Below, in pieces: positions 48,758 through 57,618 of a stretch of DNA of 64,000 bases (positions within the stretch are counted from its first letter, which is position 1; every line of letters starts with the position of its first letter). Below the pieces are notes generated by a model. The model did not search any database. It worked only from the letters and a program-made list of their open reading frames with translations, and had not been told where the DNA came from. Both the position numbers and the translations under genes were made by a program. The stretch is from Ferrovum myxofaciens (GTDB lineage: Bacteria; Pseudomonadota; Gammaproteobacteria; Burkholderiales; Ferrovaceae), in the NCBI RefSeq assembly GCF_000735045.1, contig NZ_JPOQ01000016.1, positions 46,869 to 110,868 on the forward strand, read 5' to 3'.

Positions 48758-49474
48758 ATGATGACCCTTTCCACTCATGCCAATCACGATCCGGCAGAAC
48801 TTGCAAAATTCAGTCAACTGGCCCACCGCTGGTGGGACCCGGAAAGCGAATTTAAACCACTCCACGATCTCAATCCCCATCGTCTGGCGTGGATCGAGCG
48901 GTGGATCTCGCTCTCGGACAAGCAGGTACTGGACGTAGGATGCGGGGGAGGAATTCTGAGTGAATCCATGGCCCGTCTGGGTGCACGGGTTCACGGCATT
49001 GATCTGGCCGAAAAACCCTTGGGTGTTGCCCGACTCCACGCGCTGGAACACGATATTGCGCTCACCTACGAAGCCATCGCAGTGGAAACCCTGGCCCAAC
49101 GGGAAGTTCAACATTATGACGTGGTTACCTGCATGGAAATGCTTGAACATGTGCCTGACCCTGCCAGCGTGATACGAGCCTGTGCCCAGTTGATCAAACC
49201 CGGAGGATTCGTCTTTTTTTCCACCCTCAATCGCAATCTCAAATCCTACCTCTTCGCCATTCTGGGCGCCGAGTACCTGCTGCGCTTGCTGCCGCGCGGA
49301 ACCCACGAACACGGACGTTTCATCAAACCTTCCGAATTATCCCGTTGGGCGCGCCATGTTGGCCTGGAAGTTCGGGAAATTGAAGGAGTTCACTACTACC
49401 CGGTGACTCGCCAGTATCATTTGAAACCCGGCCCCGATGTCAACTACTTGATGTGTTGTCAAGCGTCCCTCTGA
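48758..49474 (+). CDS. ubiG: Ubiquinone biosynthesis O-methyltransferase UbiG
   Basis: SAM-dependent methyltransferase for both O-methylations of ubiquinone synthesis. The 238-residue protein has the UbiG N-terminus ([21 protein letters not shown]), SAM motif [14 protein letters not shown], and VEMLEHVP-type motif [11 protein letters not shown]. It is followed by gph with a 22-base overlap, the usual ubiG-gph pair. Confidence 0.95.
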   Translation: MMTLSTHANHDPAELAKFSQLAHRWWDPESEFKPLHDLNPHRLAWIERWISLSDKQVLDVGCGGGILSESMARLGARVHGIDLAEKPLGVARLHALEHDIALTYEAIAVETLAQREVQHYDVVTCMEMLEHVPDPASVIRACAQLIKPGGFVFFSTLNRNLKSYLFAILGAEYLLRLLPRGTHEHGRFIKPSELSRWARHVGLEVREIEGVHYYPVTRQYHLKPGPDVNYLMCCQASL

Positions 49475-50130
49475 TCCAGGGGGTTCTGTTCGATCTGGAC
49501 GGAACCCTGGTGGATTCGGCCCCAGACCTGGGCGGTGCACTCAACGAACTGTGCCTGCGCTATCAACGCACGCCCCTGAGTCCGGCGCACTATCGTCTCT
49601 TCGTCTCACAGGGCGCACGCGGCCTCTTGCAGGCAGGATTTGACATTCAGCCCGGGGACCTCTTCTATGAAGAATTGCGGGATGAATTTCTGGCCCTTTA
49701 CGAAGCCCGACTCTCTCGAGAAAGTCGCCTCTTCGACCCTATTCCCGCCCTCCTCCAGGCGCTGGAAGAACAGCATGTGCCCTGGGGCATCGTCACCAAC
49801 AAGGTCGCACGCTTTACTCAACCCCTGGTAAACCAGTTGGGCCTGTTCCCAAGCCATGGCTGCCTCATCAGTGGAGACACCTGTGCGCATCCCAAACCCT
49901 GGCCTGACCCTCTGCTCGCGGCGGCTCGTCGGCTTCAACTGGATCCTGCGCACCTCATCTATGTCGGAGATGATGAGCGCGACATGAACGCGGCCCAGGC
50001 GGCAGGCATGGGCGGAGTGATTGCCGGCTGGGGGTATCTGGCTCCGGGTTCTTGCCCCATCGATGAATGGCCTGCCTGCGCCCATCTCCAGCACCCCGCA
50101 GAAGTGCTGGACCTGCTTCCAACCCATTGA
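49453..50130 (+). CDS. gph: HAD phosphatase, phosphoglycolate phosphatase (Gph/MupP type)
   Basis: HAD-superfamily phosphatase of 225 residues from a GTG start inside ubiG. Catalytic motif I is [13 protein letters not shown] near 13-25; motif II is the IVTNK segment; motif III has KPWPDPLL; motif IV is [12 protein letters not shown]. Gph removes phosphoglycolate; in pseudomonads the ubiG-linked homologue MupP acts on N-acetylmuramate 6-phosphate, so the substrate is uncertain. Presence of glcE/glcF at the far end of the window would fit glycolate disposal. Confidence 0.88.
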   Translation: MLSSVPLIQGVLFDLDGTLVDSAPDLGGALNELCLRYQRTPLSPAHYRLFVSQGARGLLQAGFDIQPGDLFYEELRDEFLALYEARLSRESRLFDPIPALLQALEEQHVPWGIVTNKVARFTQPLVNQLGLFPSHGCLISGDTCAHPKPWPDPLLAAARRLQLDPAHLIYVGDDERDMNAAQAAGMGGVIAGWGYLAPGSCPIDEWPACAHLQHPAEVLDLLPTH

Positions 50131-50152
50131 TTCCTCTTGTCGAGCATAGCCC

Positions 50153-51484
50153 ATGAACGTCCTCACACCCTCCCCGGAACTGCTCGCCCCCTGCGGTTCT
50201 CTCACCATGTTGCAAACAGCCCTCGATTTTGGCGCAGATGCCGTCTACGCAGGACAACCCCGTTACAGTTTACGAGTCCGCAACAACGACTTTGGCAAAG
50301 AGGAGAACTTGGCAGAAGGCATTCGACGAGTTCACCAGGCAGGGAAAAAATTCTATCTGGTGAGCAACCTGATTCCTCATAACGCCAAAATCCGTACCTT
50401 CATTGCCGATATGATCCCAATCATCGCCCTGCAGCCCGATGCACTGATCATGTCCGATCCCGGTCTGATGTTGATGGTCCGCGAACGCTGGCCCGAGCAA
50501 CCCATCCATCTGTCGGTGCAGGCCAATACCGTCAACTACGCCAGCGCCCGTTTCTGGGCATCCGTGGGAATCCAGCGCATCATCCTGTCCCGCGAATTAT
50601 CCCTGGATGAAATTGCCGAGATACGCCAGGAGTGCCCGGATATGGAACTGGAGGTCTTCATTCATGGTGCTCTGTGCATTGCTTACTCCGGACGCTGCCT
50701 GCTCTCAGGCTATTTCAACCACCGCGATCCCAACCAGGGCACCTGTACCAATTCCTGCCGCTGGAATTATTCCCTGAAACCGGGAGAATCTGAAACTTCG
50801 GGACAGAACTGCCAGTCCTCTGTTGCCCCCCAGGAATTTTATCTCGAAGAAGCCGAGCGTCCCGGTCAACTCATGCCCATCGAAGAAGACGAGCATGGAA
50901 CCTATATTCTCAACTCAAAGGATCTTCGAGCTCTGGAACACGTGGCCAAATTGACGGCCATCGGCGTGAATTCCTTCAAGATCGAGGGACGTACGAAATC
51001 TCCCTACTATGTCGCCCGCACCTGCCAGACCTACCGTCAGGCCATCGATGATGCCGTGGCGGGGCGCGACCTCGACCCAGGCCTCCTGCGTCAACTAGAA
51101 GGTTTGGCCAACCGAGGGTATACGGCAGGGTTTTATGAACGACATCCCGACCAAACCTACCAGAATTACCTGCGCGGTCATTCCAAATCCGAACGCAGCC
51201 TGTATGTGGGAGACCTGGTGGGTTATGAGGCCGATGGGTGGGCACGAGTCACGGTACGCAACCGCTTTTCCCTTGGCGATCGTTTGGAAATCATCCACCC
51301 TTCCGGAAATCTCGATGTACCCGTCACCGAGTTACATTCCCTCGAAGGCAGGCCCCAGGCGACTGCACCTGGGAGTGGATATACGGTCTGTCTTCCCCTA
51401 CCCACCGGCTACGCAGGGGCATTTTTGGCCCGTTATCTGGAAGAAGAGGTTCCCCCCACCGAAAACTGCGGAAGCCCTTCCTGA
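50153..51484 (+). CDS. trhP: tRNA 5-hydroxyuridine synthesis protein TrhP (YegQ, peptidase U32 family)
   Basis: U32-family protein for prephenate-dependent wobble-uridine hydroxylation of tRNA. The 443-residue product closely follows E. coli YegQ: GADAVYAGQPRYSLRVRNN near 28-46, APHNAK-like IPHNAKIRTF, HLSVQANTVN, IFHGALC-type FIHGALCIAYSGRCLLSGY (the U32 signature), RDPNQGTCTNSCRW with cysteines, and NSKDLRALEHV. It ends 33 bases before the convergent efflux operon. Confidence 0.93.
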   Translation: MNVLTPSPELLAPCGSLTMLQTALDFGADAVYAGQPRYSLRVRNNDFGKEENLAEGIRRVHQAGKKFYLVSNLIPHNAKIRTFIADMIPIIALQPDALIMSDPGLMLMVRERWPEQPIHLSVQANTVNYASARFWASVGIQRIILSRELSLDEIAEIRQECPDMELEVFIHGALCIAYSGRCLLSGYFNHRDPNQGTCTNSCRWNYSLKPGESETSGQNCQSSVAPQEFYLEEAERPGQLMPIEEDEHGTYILNSKDLRALEHVAKLTAIGVNSFKIEGRTKSPYYVARTCQTYRQAIDDAVAGRDLDPGLLRQLEGLANRGYTAGFYERHPDQTYQNYLRGHSKSERSLYVGDLVGYEADGWARVTVRNRFSLGDRLEIIHPSGNLDVPVTELHSLEGRPQATAPGSGYTVCLPLPTGYAGAFLARYLEEEVPPTENCGSPS

Positions 51485-51509
51485 GAGGATCTCGCAGGAT
51501 TCCTCTTTT
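51484..51509 (+). terminator. Possible weak terminator after trhP
   Basis: AGAGGA (51484-51489) pairs with TCCTCT (51501-51506), followed by TTT then C. Short stem and short U tract; a reasonable but weak intrinsic terminator between the convergent trhP and outer-membrane factor genes. Confidence 0.4.
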
Positions 51510-51516
51510 CAGCCAA

Positions 51517-52929
51517 TCACTTTGGATCAGAAGGCGACAAGGTCAACAAGGCATTGACCCCTTGCAAATCACTATCTTCCAAATGCCCACCCAAAGCAGA
51601 CAGGCGCAGACGGTTGATGAGTACATCGATCCTGGCCTGTAGCCAGGCCAGGCGGGTGGAGGCTGCCTCGCTTTGAGCGTTGAGCAGATCCAGAGTACTC
51701 CGATCTCCCACCTGTTGCCCCAAATGGGTGGAGTTGACTCGATCATCACTGGCAGTCATGGCATGAGCCAAGGCTTCAGCCCTCTGCGTCCCGGTGGTGA
51801 CACCTAACCAGGCTTCCCGAGTACTGAGCAGAACCAGTTGATGGACCTGTTCCGATTCTGCCTGTGCCTGACGTGCCAAATAGGTTTTTTCATCCTGATG
51901 GGCACTGCGCATCCCCCCGCTATACAACGGAATGGTTACCTGCACGCCCACCAGAGAAGTACGCAGAGTATTGCTGGCAGAACCATAGTTTCCGCTTCCG
52001 GTCAAATGGTCGCTGTCCACTTCTCCCACCAGATCCACCGAAGAAGAGGATAGCGCGCCGTACCGTTTGGCCTCCTGGCGGGCAATCTCGACCTGAAGAG
52101 ATTTTTCCTGCCATTGCAGATTATGGTTGGAAGCATCCATGAGCCAGTCATTCAGCGATGCGCCCGCTGTGGGTAATGCCCCACTGTAGGGAACGGCCAG
52201 AGTCAATTCATCTGGATTGATACCGGTCATGTCACCGAGAGCCTGTTGTTTCATCTGCAAATTTGCCTCGGCTGCCAAGACCTGTGCTTTCATGGCTTCC
52301 CGACGCGCCAGCGCTTCATGGGTATCCGTCACCGGTACCTCTCCCAACTCGAATTTGCGCTGAACTTCAGCCAAGGCTCGTTCCACGGCCAGTGTTTGCT
52401 GACGCGCAACGCGCAGAGCCTCCTGGGCCAAAACCACCTCGAAATACCGCTGTACGGTTCTCAGGATCAGATCCTGACGTGCATTGGCCCATTCCAGCTC
52501 CGCAACCTGACTTTTGAGGTCCAGTTCCCGCCCCTGTGCCAGGCGATCCCCGCTGATCAGCGGCTGACGGCCCTGTACAGACCAGCGCTGCAATAACCCC
52601 CCATTGATGGAAGTATTGAAGTTGGCATTGTTGGTGGCAGGGAAAAATCCAGGCGCACTGAACTGGGCGCCCTGAATCTGACTTTGACTTGACATGCGCC
52701 CTTCTGTCCCACTGGCTTGCAGGGTAGGACGCCAAAGCGCACTGGCCTGGTCTTTTTGGGTTGCCCCTGCCTGATGTCCGGCCGCTGCTGCCTGATACGC
52801 CAGATCATGTTGCTGCGCCGCCTGCCAGACATTGAGAAGATCACTGGCCTCACTCCATGTAGGGAGCATTACCCCCCACAGAACAAGCCATGACCGCCCC
52901 AGGAACTTCTTCCGGATCGCAGGATTCAT
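51517..52929 (-). CDS. TolC-like outer-membrane efflux protein
   Basis: Outer-membrane channel of the tripartite pump encoded upstream. The 470-residue protein (ATG 52929; a GTG at 52953 overlaps the preceding gene) has a signal peptide ending near EAS, then two TolC-type repeats rich in coiled-coil helices, with the repeat pattern AQARQDLILRTVQRYFEVVLAQEAL in the first half (quoted only in part here: RTVQRYFEVV) and VHQLVLLSTREAWLGV in the second. It is the last gene of the MFP-RND-DUF2892-OMF unit. Confidence 0.9.
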   Translation of the reverse strand: MNPAIRKKFLGRSWLVLWGVMLPTWSEASDLLNVWQAAQQHDLAYQAAAAGHQAGATQKDQASALWRPTLQASGTEGRMSSQSQIQGAQFSAPGFFPATNNANFNTSINGGLLQRWSVQGRQPLISGDRLAQGRELDLKSQVAELEWANARQDLILRTVQRYFEVVLAQEALRVARQQTLAVERALAEVQRKFELGEVPVTDTHEALARREAMKAQVLAAEANLQMKQQALGDMTGINPDELTLAVPYSGALPTAGASLNDWLMDASNHNLQWQEKSLQVEIARQEAKRYGALSSSSVDLVGEVDSDHLTGSGNYGSASNTLRTSLVGVQVTIPLYSGGMRSAHQDEKTYLARQAQAESEQVHQLVLLSTREAWLGVTTGTQRAEALAHAMTASDDRVNSTHLGQQVGDRSTLDLLNAQSEAASTRLAWLQARIDVLINRLRLSALGGHLEDSDLQGVNALLTLSPSDPK

Positions 52930-52933
52930 GGAA

Positions 52934-53143
52934 TCAGCACCCGGTCCGGACACCCAGTTTACGGAGCAGGGTTTCCATCAAACACCACCGGGTAATCCCG
53001 CTTTGTAACAAGTTGGCACCCACGAAAGCGGTGAAGGCCAACCACCAGGAACTCTGGAAAAAGGGACTGGCAGAACTACCCAGCAACAGTGAAATAAGAA
53101 TGAATGCGCCTGCGATAATACGAACGATGCGCCAACTGGTCAT
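52934..53143 (-). CDS. DUF2892 small inner-membrane protein (YgaP membrane-domain type)
   Basis: A 69-residue protein with two hydrophobic helices (about 8-22 and 32-47) and the family pattern R-I-x-A-G in helix 1, AFVGANLLQSGITRWC, and LLRKLGVR at the end. In E. coli the same module forms the membrane part of the rhodanese YgaP, encoded with the persulfide-sensing regulator YgaV. Here the rhodanese domain is absent. Its start overlaps the RND gene stop by 4 bases. Function is unknown; context links it to sulfane-sulfur handling or to the pump. Confidence 0.85.
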   Translation of the reverse strand: MTSWRIVRIIAGAFILISLLLGSSASPFFQSSWWLAFTAFVGANLLQSGITRWCLMETLLRKLGVRTGC

Positions 53144-56100
53144 GATTCAAGTCCCTCCTTGGGTGGGTTTGAGTGTTGAGAATGATAAGCGGTGTAATAC
53201 AGCATGGGAATCACCACCAAAGTCAAAACAGTGGACACCAAAATGCCGAAAATCAGGGAGATGGCCAGCCCGTTGAAAATGGGATCATCCAGAATGAAAA
53301 AAGCCCCCATCATGGCAGCCAGCCCAGTCAGAATGATGGGTTGGGCACGAGTGATGGCAGAACGCACGACGGCTTCCTTGAAAGGAATGCCCTGAGCCAC
53401 CTGAACATTGATAAAGTCCACCAGCAAGATGGAATTACGCACGATGATCCCGGCCAAGGCAATCATTCCGATCATGCTGGTGGCGGTAAACTGGGCGCCC
53501 AACAAGGCATGCCCCGGCATGACGCCGATGAGGGTCAGGGGAATCGGCGCCATGATGATGAAGGGGGTCAAATAAGAACCAAACTGTGCCACCACCAGCA
53601 GATAGATCAGGATAAGTCCCACCCCATAAGCTAGGCCCATGTCACGGAAGGTTTCATAAGTCACCTGCCATTCCCCATCCCACTTCAGAACATAATTTCG
53701 ATAGCCTTCTGCGGGAGGATGAATGAAATCATCCTCCAGTTTCCCGCCATCGGGCGTCTGTATCTGCACGATGCGCGAACGCATGCCAAACAGGCCATAC
53801 AGTGGACTGTCCACCTTCCCTGCCATATCTCCGACCACATAATTGACCGGCAACAGGTCCTTATGGTAAATCGGCTGTTCACGCACCGTATTCAGCGGGC
53901 CGGCCAATTCGCGCAGCGGAATGATTTGTCCCTCGGCCCCTTGTACCCCCAGAGAAAGCAGAGTATCCAGGCTGCCCTGTTGATCCGGCGGAAGTTGCAA
54001 CCAGACAGCTGCGGGATACTTGCTCTGGTCGTGCAGCCAGGTCACCGCCTCGCCCGAAAGGGCCGTCTGCAGCGTGGTAGCAATGGTCTGTTGGGAAACC
54101 CCGAGGAGTGCTGCCTTGTGACGATTGACCTGAAGCAGGATTCTGGGTGCTGGCACGATGCTGCTGTCCCCTACATCGACGATACCCGGCGTTGTGGAAA
54201 ACACCTGACGCACGGCTTTGGCCACGGTCAGACGCCCTTCTGCCGTCGGACCATAGATTTCCGCCACAATGGGTGAAAGAACCGGAGGGCCAGGCGGCAC
54301 TTCGGCAATCTTGACATTGGCCCCAAAGCGCCGGCCAATGGCCTGTAACGCAGGACGAAGGCGGGTTGCAATGGCATGGCTCTGTTCCTTGCGCTGGGAC
54401 TTGTCCACCAGATTGACCTGAAGGTCACCCAGTTCGCTGGATGCCCGCAGGTAGTACTGACGCACTAACCCATTGAAATTGATGGGGGCCGCCGTGCCCA
54501 CATAGGCTTGGTAGTTCGTTACCTCGGGGACAGTGGTCAAATAGGCCCCCAACTCGTGGATCACTGCGGCAGTTTCCTCGAGGGGCGTTCCCGCCGGCAT
54601 ATCCACGATCACCTGAAACTCCGATTTGTTGTCAAAAGGGAGCATTTTGAGCCGTACCAGTCCCGTCGCCGGTAGCGCCAGAGATAAAACAATCAGTGCC
54701 ACGATTCCCAGCCCCACCCGGCGACGGTTACCCTGCCCCCGAACATCGTCCAGCAACGGAGTAAATATCCGCCGGAACAAAGGAGTCAGAAACTTGGCCA
54801 AACCTTGCGGGGTGATCTCCTGCCCCGCCTGGGTGCCTTGAACCGGTTCAGCGGGAGGTCCGCCCTGAATCTGCCCTTCTTTCATCCAGATCCGCGCCAA
54901 CCAGGGGGTGATCATGAAGGCAATGGACAGGGACAACACCATGCCCATGCTGGCATTGATGGGAATGGGGGACATGTAGGGTCCCATCAACCCAGTCACG
55001 AATGCCATGGGTAAAAGCGCTGCAATCACGGTCAGCGTGGCCAGAATGGTGGGTCCGCCCACTTCGTCCACTGCACCGGGAATCAGTTCGCGTAGCGTTT
55101 TCCCTGGAAAAAGGTGTTGGTGACGATGAATGTTTTCCACGACCACAATGGCATCGTCCACCAGAATCCCGATGGAAAAGATCAGAGCAAAGAGGGAAAC
55201 CCGATTGAGAGTAAAACCCCAAGCCCAGGAGGCAAAGAGGGTGACGGTCAAGGTCAGAATCACTGCGAATCCAACAATGGCAGCTTCCCGTCGTCCCAGC
55301 GCCAGAAAAACCAGTGCAACGACGGAGGCCGTGGCAAAAAGAAGTTTATGAATCAGTTTTTCTGCCTTGTCGTTAGCAGTTTCGCCATAGTTGCGTGTCT
55401 CACTGACCACTACATCGGCCGGAATAACCGTATTTTTGAGACGATCCACTTGATTCATGAGGGCGTTGGCCACACTGATAGCATTTTCACCCGGTTTTTT
55501 GGTCACCACCAAGGTAACTGCCGGATAGTCCACAGGCCCCTGTTTTCCCGCCTGACCAAACCACACATAGCGGTTGGGCGTTTGGGGCCCATCTTCAACC
55601 TGTGCCACTTCCTTCAGATAAACAGGGTGATGATCGGTCACTCCCACAATCAAATTCCCCACATCCTGGGCATCATTCAGGTAATCGCCACTTTCCACCG
55701 CAATGGCGTGGTTTCCCACCAGCAAGTCCCCCGCCGGCAACCCCTGATTGGCAGACTGTACGGCAGTCCGTACCTGTTCCAGGGTGATATGACTGCTCAT
55801 CAATCGCGCCGGGTCAAGATTGATGCGCAGGGCTCGCCCTGGTCCACCCACCGTAAACACGGCACGCGTTCCGGATACCCGTTTGAGATCTCCTTCCATG
55901 CTCTGGGCGACCTGTTCCAGTGCATAGGCACCGATCTGCGGATTTTTACTGTAGAGCGTCAAGGTAAGAATGGGCACATCATCGATTCCTTTGGGTTTGA
56001 TGATGGGCGATAAAACACCCAAATTTCGAGGAAGCCAGTCCGCATGGGTATTTACGGCCTCGTAGAGTCGCACCAGCGCCTTGGTGCGCGGTACCCCCAC

Positions 56101-56409
56101 CTTGAACTGGACAGTCATAATCGCCAACCCGGGACGGGACAGGGAAAACACATGGTCGAGGCCCTGAATCTGACCCAGAATCTGTTCGGCCGGTGCCGCC
56201 ACCATTTGTTCCACATCCCGGGCAGAAGCCCCCGGAAAAGGAATCAGGACATTGGCCATGGTGACATTGATTTGAGGTTCTTCTTCCCGCGGGGTCACCA
56301 GAATGGCAAAAACCCCCAACAAAAAACCAACCAGCGCCAGCAATGGCGTGATCTGAGCCGTTTGAAAAAAGTGGGCGATACGCCCAGAGATGCCGAGGGA
56401 GTGTTTCAT
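53140..56409 (-). CDS. RND-family efflux pump, inner-membrane permease
   Basis: Proton-driven transporter of 1089 residues with twelve predicted membrane helices and two large periplasmic loops. N-terminal REEEPQINVTMANV and FPGASARDVEQMV are standard RND. The proton relay in helix 4 has the Asp418-Asp419 pair (GILVDDAIVVVEN), as in the HAE1 multidrug group. In helix 10 the motif is GIIVRNSILLVDF, with Arg where AcrB has Lys940. It lacks the DFG..DGAVV motif of heavy-metal pumps such as CzcA/CusA. Sits between the MFP gene and the DUF2892 gene. Confidence 0.93.
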   Translation of the reverse strand: MKHSLGISGRIAHFFQTAQITPLLALVGFLLGVFAILVTPREEEPQINVTMANVLIPFPGASARDVEQMVAAPAEQILGQIQGLDHVFSLSRPGLAIMTVQFKVGVPRTKALVRLYEAVNTHADWLPRNLGVLSPIIKPKGIDDVPILTLTLYSKNPQIGAYALEQVAQSMEGDLKRVSGTRAVFTVGGPGRALRINLDPARLMSSHITLEQVRTAVQSANQGLPAGDLLVGNHAIAVESGDYLNDAQDVGNLIVGVTDHHPVYLKEVAQVEDGPQTPNRYVWFGQAGKQGPVDYPAVTLVVTKKPGENAISVANALMNQVDRLKNTVIPADVVVSETRNYGETANDKAEKLIHKLLFATASVVALVFLALGRREAAIVGFAVILTLTVTLFASWAWGFTLNRVSLFALIFSIGILVDDAIVVVENIHRHQHLFPGKTLRELIPGAVDEVGGPTILATLTVIAALLPMAFVTGLMGPYMSPIPINASMGMVLSLSIAFMITPWLARIWMKEGQIQGGPPAEPVQGTQAGQEITPQGLAKFLTPLFRRIFTPLLDDVRGQGNRRRVGLGIVALIVLSLALPATGLVRLKMLPFDNKSEFQVIVDMPAGTPLEETAAVIHELGAYLTTVPEVTNYQAYVGTAAPINFNGLVRQYYLRASSELGDLQVNLVDKSQRKEQSHAIATRLRPALQAIGRRFGANVKIAEVPPGPPVLSPIVAEIYGPTAEGRLTVAKAVRQVFSTTPGIVDVGDSSIVPAPRILLQVNRHKAALLGVSQQTIATTLQTALSGEAVTWLHDQSKYPAAVWLQLPPDQQGSLDTLLSLGVQGAEGQIIPLRELAGPLNTVREQPIYHKDLLPVNYVVGDMAGKVDSPLYGLFGMRSRIVQIQTPDGGKLEDDFIHPPAEGYRNYVLKWDGEWQVTYETFRDMGLAYGVGLILIYLLVVAQFGSYLTPFIIMAPIPLTLIGVMPGHALLGAQFTATSMIGMIALAGIIVRNSILLVDFINVQVAQGIPFKEAVVRSAITRAQPIILTGLAAMMGAFFILDDPIFNGLAISLIFGILVSTVLTLVVIPMLYYTAYHSQHSNPPKEGLES

Positions 56410-56416
56410 CGTGCCT

Positions 56417-57487
56417 TCACCGTCCCTGCGTCAGAGCCCGTTGCGCCTCAGGAACGACTTGCTCTCCTGGGGAAACCCCACTCAGGATTTCCACTTGCTG
56501 CTCCAGAACACGTCCCAAACGAACCTGCCTCAAGAGGGGATGCCCTTCTCGGTCGCGTACATAAACTCCTGTCATTTCAGCACGATGTACCACTGCGCTG
56601 AGGGGAATCCAGAGCACCTCTCGAGTCGAATCTCCGCTCGGAAACCAAGCCCGCACAAAGGTCCCCGGCCGCCCCAAGGGGTGGAGTGCATCTCCCGGCA
56701 ATCCCAGACGAACCTGAACCGTATGACTGGACGGATCCGCCGTGGGCAACACGGTGACGTAAGTTGGAATGATCCACTGCGCCTTCATGCCAGCGCCCTT
56801 CAACTCCAACCGGCTCGGTACGGTGGTAGATGAAGAAAGGATCATACTTTCCGGAACCTGGGCCGTCACACGCAGGTGAGAAGGGTCATAGAAAGACACC
56901 AGGGTCCGCCCTGGTTGCGCCATATCCCCGAGGCTCACGGGGACTTCTGCCACAATGCCGTCAAAGGGTGCACGCAAGACGTAGTAACCGGCCTGGGCAC
57001 GCAATGCCGACGATTCGGCCAATTGTGCCTCCGTCTGGGCTTTTGTGGTTTTGAAACGGGCTTCTGCCCGATCCAGTGCGGCCTGACTGATATACCCTTT
57101 GGCAAACAGTTGGTTCTGGCGTTCATACTCACGGGTCGCCACTTCTAATGTGGCCCTGACTGCCTGCTCCTGAGCCACCTTGGCCGCGACATTTTGATCC
57201 ACCGCCCGCTCATCCAGACGAATCATGATCTGATTCTTCCTGATCCGCTCACCGGGATGTACTGACACCGCCACCACCCGCCCAGAAACCTCGGCTGCGA
57301 TCACCGTCTGACGCTCGGCTTCTATCACGCCGTCATAGCCCGTCATGTCACGAAGTGCCTCCGATTCTCCAGTTTCTTGAGCCTGCAAAGAGACACCATG
57401 AAGAGAAAGCCCCATCAATATGGCTCCAAATATCCAAATAAACCTTCGATTGGACCCGTCATCTCTTTTCATTACGGTTCTTGCCAT
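56417..57487 (-). CDS. RND efflux membrane-fusion protein (periplasmic adaptor)
   Basis: Bridges the RND pump and the outer-membrane channel. The 356-residue protein has an N-terminal export signal (about 15-36, FIWIFGAILMGLSL), the biotinyl-lipoyl half-motifs EVSGRVVAVSVHPGERIRKNQ and APFDGIVAEVPVSLGD, and an intervening alpha-hairpin rich in Ala/Glu. ATG 57487 has AGAGGA about 9 bases upstream. First gene of the efflux operon, divergent from the ArsR regulator. There are 131 bases between the starts. Confidence 0.92.
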   Translation of the reverse strand: MARTVMKRDDGSNRRFIWIFGAILMGLSLHGVSLQAQETGESEALRDMTGYDGVIEAERQTVIAAEVSGRVVAVSVHPGERIRKNQIMIRLDERAVDQNVAAKVAQEQAVRATLEVATREYERQNQLFAKGYISQAALDRAEARFKTTKAQTEAQLAESSALRAQAGYYVLRAPFDGIVAEVPVSLGDMAQPGRTLVSFYDPSHLRVTAQVPESMILSSSTTVPSRLELKGAGMKAQWIIPTYVTVLPTADPSSHTVQVRLGLPGDALHPLGRPGTFVRAWFPSGDSTREVLWIPLSAVVHRAEMTGVYVRDREGHPLLRQVRLGRVLEQQVEILSGVSPGEQVVPEAQRALTQGR

Positions 57488-57531
57488 GGCGCACTATCCT
57501 CTATTTTGGCAATTCTTTCGCTTCTAATTAT

Positions 57532-57552
57532 TTACTAATTAATATTATGTAA
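57532..57552. promoter_or_regulatory. Imperfect palindrome, candidate ArsR-family operator
   Basis: In the AT-rich spacer between the adaptor and regulator genes, TTAC (57532-57535) mirrors GTAA (57549-57552), with 7 of 10 arm positions complementary about the centre at 57542. An 8-base TAATATTA palindrome lies within it. ArsR-family proteins bind such dyads; assignment is inference. Confidence 0.35.
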
Positions 57553-57618
57553 CTTTATATATCGTTTTATGGTAAACTGTCAACACTTTCCTGAAAATAT
57601 TCTTTGGAGATCCTCGAA

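Noticed and set aside
55114..56013. 299-codon open frame on the plus strand, opposite the RND gene
   Set aside because: Shadow frame, composition unlike a protein gene, and the RND gene is intact.
53140..57487. Heavy-metal (CzcCBA/CusCBA) efflux system
   Set aside because: The RND helix-4 motif is the HAE-type Asp-Asp pair; no CzcA/CusA signature and no metal-binding Met/His cluster seen. The ArsR regulator lacks the CVC-type metal site.
57604..57618. TTG start for the ArsR regulator, adding five residues
   Set aside because: No ribosome-binding sequence precedes it, while ATG 57619 has GGAG at a good distance and gives the family's cysteine numbering.
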